Part shown: piece after piece, positions 3,789 through 6,581 of the stretch
Layout: every line of letters begins with the position of its first letter
Numbering within the stretch: the first letter of the stretch is position 1
Origin: Pseudomonadota bacterium
GTDB taxonomy: Bacteria > Pseudomonadota > Gammaproteobacteria > Burkholderiales > Ferrovaceae
Reading direction: 5' to 3'
Assembly: GCA_021828745.1 (NCBI GenBank)
Contig: JAJZDE010000071.1
Coordinates: forward strand, 1-6,581
Length of the DNA stretch: 6,581 nucleotides
Program-made: the position numbers and the translations under genes
The notes under the pieces: model-generated
Databases searched by the model: none
What the model was told of the DNA's origin: nothing
Seen by the model: only the letters and a program-made list of their open reading frames with translations

Positions 3789-6581
3789 ATGGGCGGAGGA
3801 TCATTTGACAATATCTCACGAGTAAACACGGTGTCCCTTTTCCATGCTCTAAAAAGTCGATCCCTGCTCGTCTTGCTGATACTACTGGTGGCAGCGACAG
3901 GCTGGATCGTCATCGATGAACTACGCACTTCCTGGCTTCAAGCCCATTATTTTGTCAGGCTTGCAAGCCGGCTCAACTACAAACTGGAAAAAGGCCCCAG
4001 CCCTTCGATCCGTTTTCCAACATCAGGTCCTTATGACGAACGCCTGGGATACAACAAAATACCTGAATACACCAACGCACTGATGTCTCACGGGTTTATC
4101 GTCGCCGAACAGGTCCGCATGTCGTCCGCCTTGCTTGAATCGCCGCTGTCGCCGATCTATGCGGAAAAAGATCAGGCTGGGTTGACGCTGTTGGACCACA
4201 ATCAGCGATTGCTCTATGCATTCCTGTCCCCGACACGGGTCTATACGAATTTCAATGCCATTCCAGAGATATTGGTCGACACCCTGCTGTTCGTTGAGGA
4301 CAAGGAATTGCTCGACAGCCGCTATCCGACACGCAATCCTGCCGTCAACTGGAGCCGACTGGATCGGGCGCTGTTCGATCAGGTTCTTCACGTCATTCAT
4401 CGTCAGCATGACACGCCGGGTGCCAGTACCCTGGTCACCCAGATAGAGAAATACCGGCACTCTCCCGAGGGTCGCACGTCGTCCATTCACGAAAAATTTT
4501 TGCAGATGGATGCGGCCTCGATCCGGTCCTATCTGCATGGCAGGGACAACATGGCAGACCGCCGCCAGATCGTGGTGGCCTACTTGAACACGGTGCCCCT
4601 GACGGCAAGGATGGGCTATGGTGAAGTCAACGGATTGGGCGACGGCATGTGGACGTGGTACGGTCGCAACTTTGACGAATTCAATCACCTATTGCGGAGG
4701 CAAGATGACGAATCTTTGCAGCAGCGAGCTGAAGTCTACAAACAGGCTTTGTCCCTCATCATTGCCCAGCGCCGGCCTTCTTACTTTTTACAGAAGGACT
4801 CGCCTGCGCTGATGCGCATGACGAACCATTATTTGAGACTATTGGGGTCGGCTCATCTCATCCCGCCCGCTTTGGAAAGGACGGCACTTTCGCAACCGCT
4901 TCACTTGAACCAGGGTCCGCTGGTGCCGCAGGTGAATTCCTTTGTATCCCAAAAAGCTGAAAACCTGCTACGCAATGGTCTGCTCTCCCTGCTTCGCATA
5001 CCTAATCTATATACGCTGGACAGGCTCGATCTGAATGTCCAGACAACCCTTGATGGCGATGCACAGCGCGCTGTCACGGACTTGTTGCGCCAGGTGCAAA
5101 GTTCTGACGGCGCCCGAACTGCCGGATTGTATGGCCATAATATGCTGGGGGAAAATGACGATCCCCAGCGATTGTCCTTCAGTTTTACCCTGTTCGAGCG
5201 CAGCCCCGGGGCAAATCTGCTGCGGGTGCAAACCGACAATCTGGATCAGCCTTTTGATATCAATAGCGGAGCGCGCCTGAACCTTGGATCGACCTCCAAA
5301 CTGCGTACCCTGATCACCTACCTGGAAATCATGACCCAACTGCATCAGACCTATGCAGGCATGAGCCGACAGGATTTGATGAGAATTCTGGCAGGATCGC
5401 AAGATACGCTGACCCGTTGGGCGCTGACCTATTTTTCCGAAAACCCCAACAGCCGTTTGCAGGATATGCTTGAGGCCGCCATGCGACGAACCTATTCCGG
5501 GAACCCATCGGAAGCGTTTTTTACTGGCGGCGGGTTACAGAGATTCGAAAACTTCGAGCCCGAAAAAGACAATGGCATCATGACGGTACAAGAAGGTTTT
5601 CAACATTCTGTCAACCTGGTATTTGTGCGCTTGATGCGGGACATCGTACATCATTATGAAACACAGACCTTGAGTGCGAGCCTGGTGGGTCTGATCAAAA
5701 CCACTCCCTCAACGCACAATGCCACAGCAGAAACCGGTGCGGCCGAAGTTTCAGTGAATGCGTCCCGACAAGCCCAACTGTCACTTTTTGCAGACCATGA
5801 AGGGCGCGAATTCCTGTTTCGGTTTTACAAGAAATACAAGGGAAAAACCCCTGACGAGATGATGCAAACCTTGATCGACGGGGTCCGTGCCAAGCCGAAG
5901 AGTTTGGCTCTGTTATTTCGAAGTATTGAACCTGAGGCCAGTTTTTTGCAGTTCACGGCCTTCATGCACAAGCAATTACCCGAAGCGGAACTTGGTGAAA
6001 ACTCCCTGCAGATTCTCTACGACAAGTTTGCCGTTGAAAAATACTCCCTTATGGACCGGGGTTATCTGGCCGGAATCCATCCTCTGGAACTATGGTTGGT
6101 CGGCTATCTTTTTCACCACCCCACAGCGACCCAGACGCAACTGGTCGGAGCCAGTACCCAGCAACGCCAGGAAGTCTATCAATGGCTGTTCAAAAGTCAT
6201 AATAAAAGAGTTCAGGAGTCACGCATCCATCAGATGCTGGAACTGGAAGCTTTCCAGATGATCGCCGCCGATTGGCGTCACCTGGGCTACCCGTTCGCAG
6301 CCTTGACCCCTTCCTACGCCACCGCATTGGGCGCCTCCGGTGATCGCCCCGATTCGCTCGCAGAATTGATGGGAATCATTGTCAATCAGGGACTGTTGAT
6401 GCCGACTGTGGCATTCCAGGATTTGCAGTTTGCAAAGGGAACGCCCTATGAAACTCACTTTGTCAATCGACCTGCCGCCGGAATCCGGGTACTTCCTGAG
6501 GAGTTGACCGAAGTTGTGCGGCGCGCCCTGATCGGTGTGGTTCAGGATGGGACGGGCATCCGCCTGAAGGACGCATTGGCG
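3789..6581 (+). CDS. Large class A penicillin-binding protein-like peptidoglycan synthase (GT51 + transpeptidase), C-terminus cut off
   Basis: The frame is open for 931 codons to the right edge. Numbering uses ATG 3789; GTG 3831 (917 codons) is equally possible because neither has a normal ribosome binding site. One N-terminal membrane helix (about 25-42) anchors it, so the rest should be periplasmic. The GT51 glycosyltransferase, which polymerises lipid II, shows FVEDKELLD (E170), GASTLVTQIEK (211-221), YLNTVPL (Y265) and GYGEVNGLGDG. The canonical HxG and RKxxE positions are not conserved. A linker (LNVQTTLDGDAQ) leads to the transpeptidase, which cross-links peptides: GSTSK holds the serine nucleophile S501 with K504, and HSVN gives S607-x-N609. 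A helical insertion of roughly 200 residues follows. The text then returns to fold landmarks (ALTPSYATALG from 838, then VVQDGTG) near the edge. The KTG motif should lie just outside. Usual class A proteins are about 750-850 residues, so this is a long subtype. Confidence 0.92.
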   Translation, partial: MGGGSFDNISRVNTVSLFHALKSRSLLVLLILLVAATGWIVIDELRTSWLQAHYFVRLASRLNYKLEKGPSPSIRFPTSGPYDERLGYNKIPEYTNALMSHGFIVAEQVRMSSALLESPLSPIYAEKDQAGLTLLDHNQRLLYAFLSPTRVYTNFNAIPEILVDTLLFVEDKELLDSRYPTRNPAVNWSRLDRALFDQVLHVIHRQHDTPGASTLVTQIEKYRHSPEGRTSSIHEKFLQMDAASIRSYLHGRDNMADRRQIVVAYLNTVPLTARMGYGEVNGLGDGMWTWYGRNFDEFNHLLRRQDDESLQQRAEVYKQALSLIIAQRRPSYFLQKDSPALMRMTNHYLRLLGSAHLIPPALERTALSQPLHLNQGPLVPQVNSFVSQKAENLLRNGLLSLLRIPNLYTLDRLDLNVQTTLDGDAQRAVTDLLRQVQSSDGARTAGLYGHNMLGENDDPQRLSFSFTLFERSPGANLLRVQTDNLDQPFDINSGARLNLGSTSKLRTLITYLEIMTQLHQTYAGMSRQDLMRILAGSQDTLTRWALTYFSENPNSRLQDMLEAAMRRTYSGNPSEAFFTGGGLQRFENFEPEKDNGIMTVQEGFQHSVNLVFVRLMRDIVHHYETQTLSASLVGLIKTTPSTHNATAETGAAEVSVNASRQAQLSLFADHEGREFLFRFYKKYKGKTPDEMMQTLIDGVRAKPKSLALLFRSIEPEASFLQFTAFMHKQLPEAELGENSLQILYDKFAVEKYSLMDRGYLAGIHPLELWLVGYLFHHPTATQTQLVGASTQQRQEVYQWLFKSHNKRVQESRIHQMLELEAFQMIAADWRHLGYPFAALTPSYATALGASGDRPDSLAELMGIIVNQGLLMPTVAFQDLQFAKGTPYETHFVNRPAAGIRVLPEELTEVVRRALIGVVQDGTGIRLKDALA

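Noticed and set aside
3805..3810. Perfect -35 hexamer TTGACA
   Set aside because: No -10 hexamer is found 16-18 bp downstream, and a start there would leave almost no leader before GTG 3831.
4023..4688. Minus-strand 221-codon open frame
   Set aside because: It is antisense to the GT51 domain of the penicillin-binding protein. Its sequence is typical of a shadow frame (many His, Gln and Arg, no coherent domain).
5007..5402. Minus-strand frames of 112-131 codons within the large gene
   Set aside because: They overlap conserved transpeptidase coding sequence on the other strand and show no family features.

Overview
The window looks like a chromosomal segment of a Gram-negative proteobacterium. 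The evidence is a periplasmic Spy/CpxP-type protein with a Sec signal peptide, a small inner-membrane protein of the Thivi_2564 type and a large class A penicillin-binding protein. The wording of the GGDEF linker and of the penicillin-binding protein resembles betaproteobacteria (possibly Nitrosomonadales), but this is an impression from recall, not a search. No tRNA, rRNA, IS element, CRISPR array or phage gene was seen.

Left part, minus strand (about 2500 down to 1): a compact signalling operon of three genes. It starts in an AT-rich promoter region with a 140-residue cytosolic protein I do not recognise (1904-2326). The stop of that gene overlaps the start of a two-domain KaiC-like RecA-fold ATPase (445-1911). 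A GGDEF-type diguanylate cyclase follows 19 bp later (1-425) and runs off the left edge just as its catalytic domain begins. The KaiC-like protein keeps both Walker A and Walker B sites but has lost the Ser/Thr pair that circadian KaiC phosphorylates, and no kaiA or kaiB is visible. The likely theme is ATPase-based signalling that ends in cyclic di-GMP rather than a clock.

Middle, minus strand (3429 down to 2503): two small envelope genes. The first encodes a 63-residue, two-helix membrane protein. The second encodes a methionine-rich exported protein with two LTxxQ motifs, like the Spy/CpxP chaperone family. A hairpin-forming spacer separates them, and a probable intrinsic terminator lies downstream, just before the KaiC operon promoter region.

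Right part, plus strand (3430 to 6581): a 358-bp intergenic region with a good -10 box and a 15-bp palindrome leads into one very large gene. It encodes a membrane-anchored, two-domain peptidoglycan synthase: a GT51 glycosyltransferase followed by a transpeptidase. The gene is open for at least 931 codons and is cut off by the right edge before its KTG motif. Several of its glycosyltransferase motifs are degenerate, and its transpeptidase carries a long insertion.

Three of the real genes needed correction. The GGDEF and penicillin-binding protein genes are partial and lack one end. The two small envelope genes start well inside the longest open frames, at positions set by clear ribosome binding sites.
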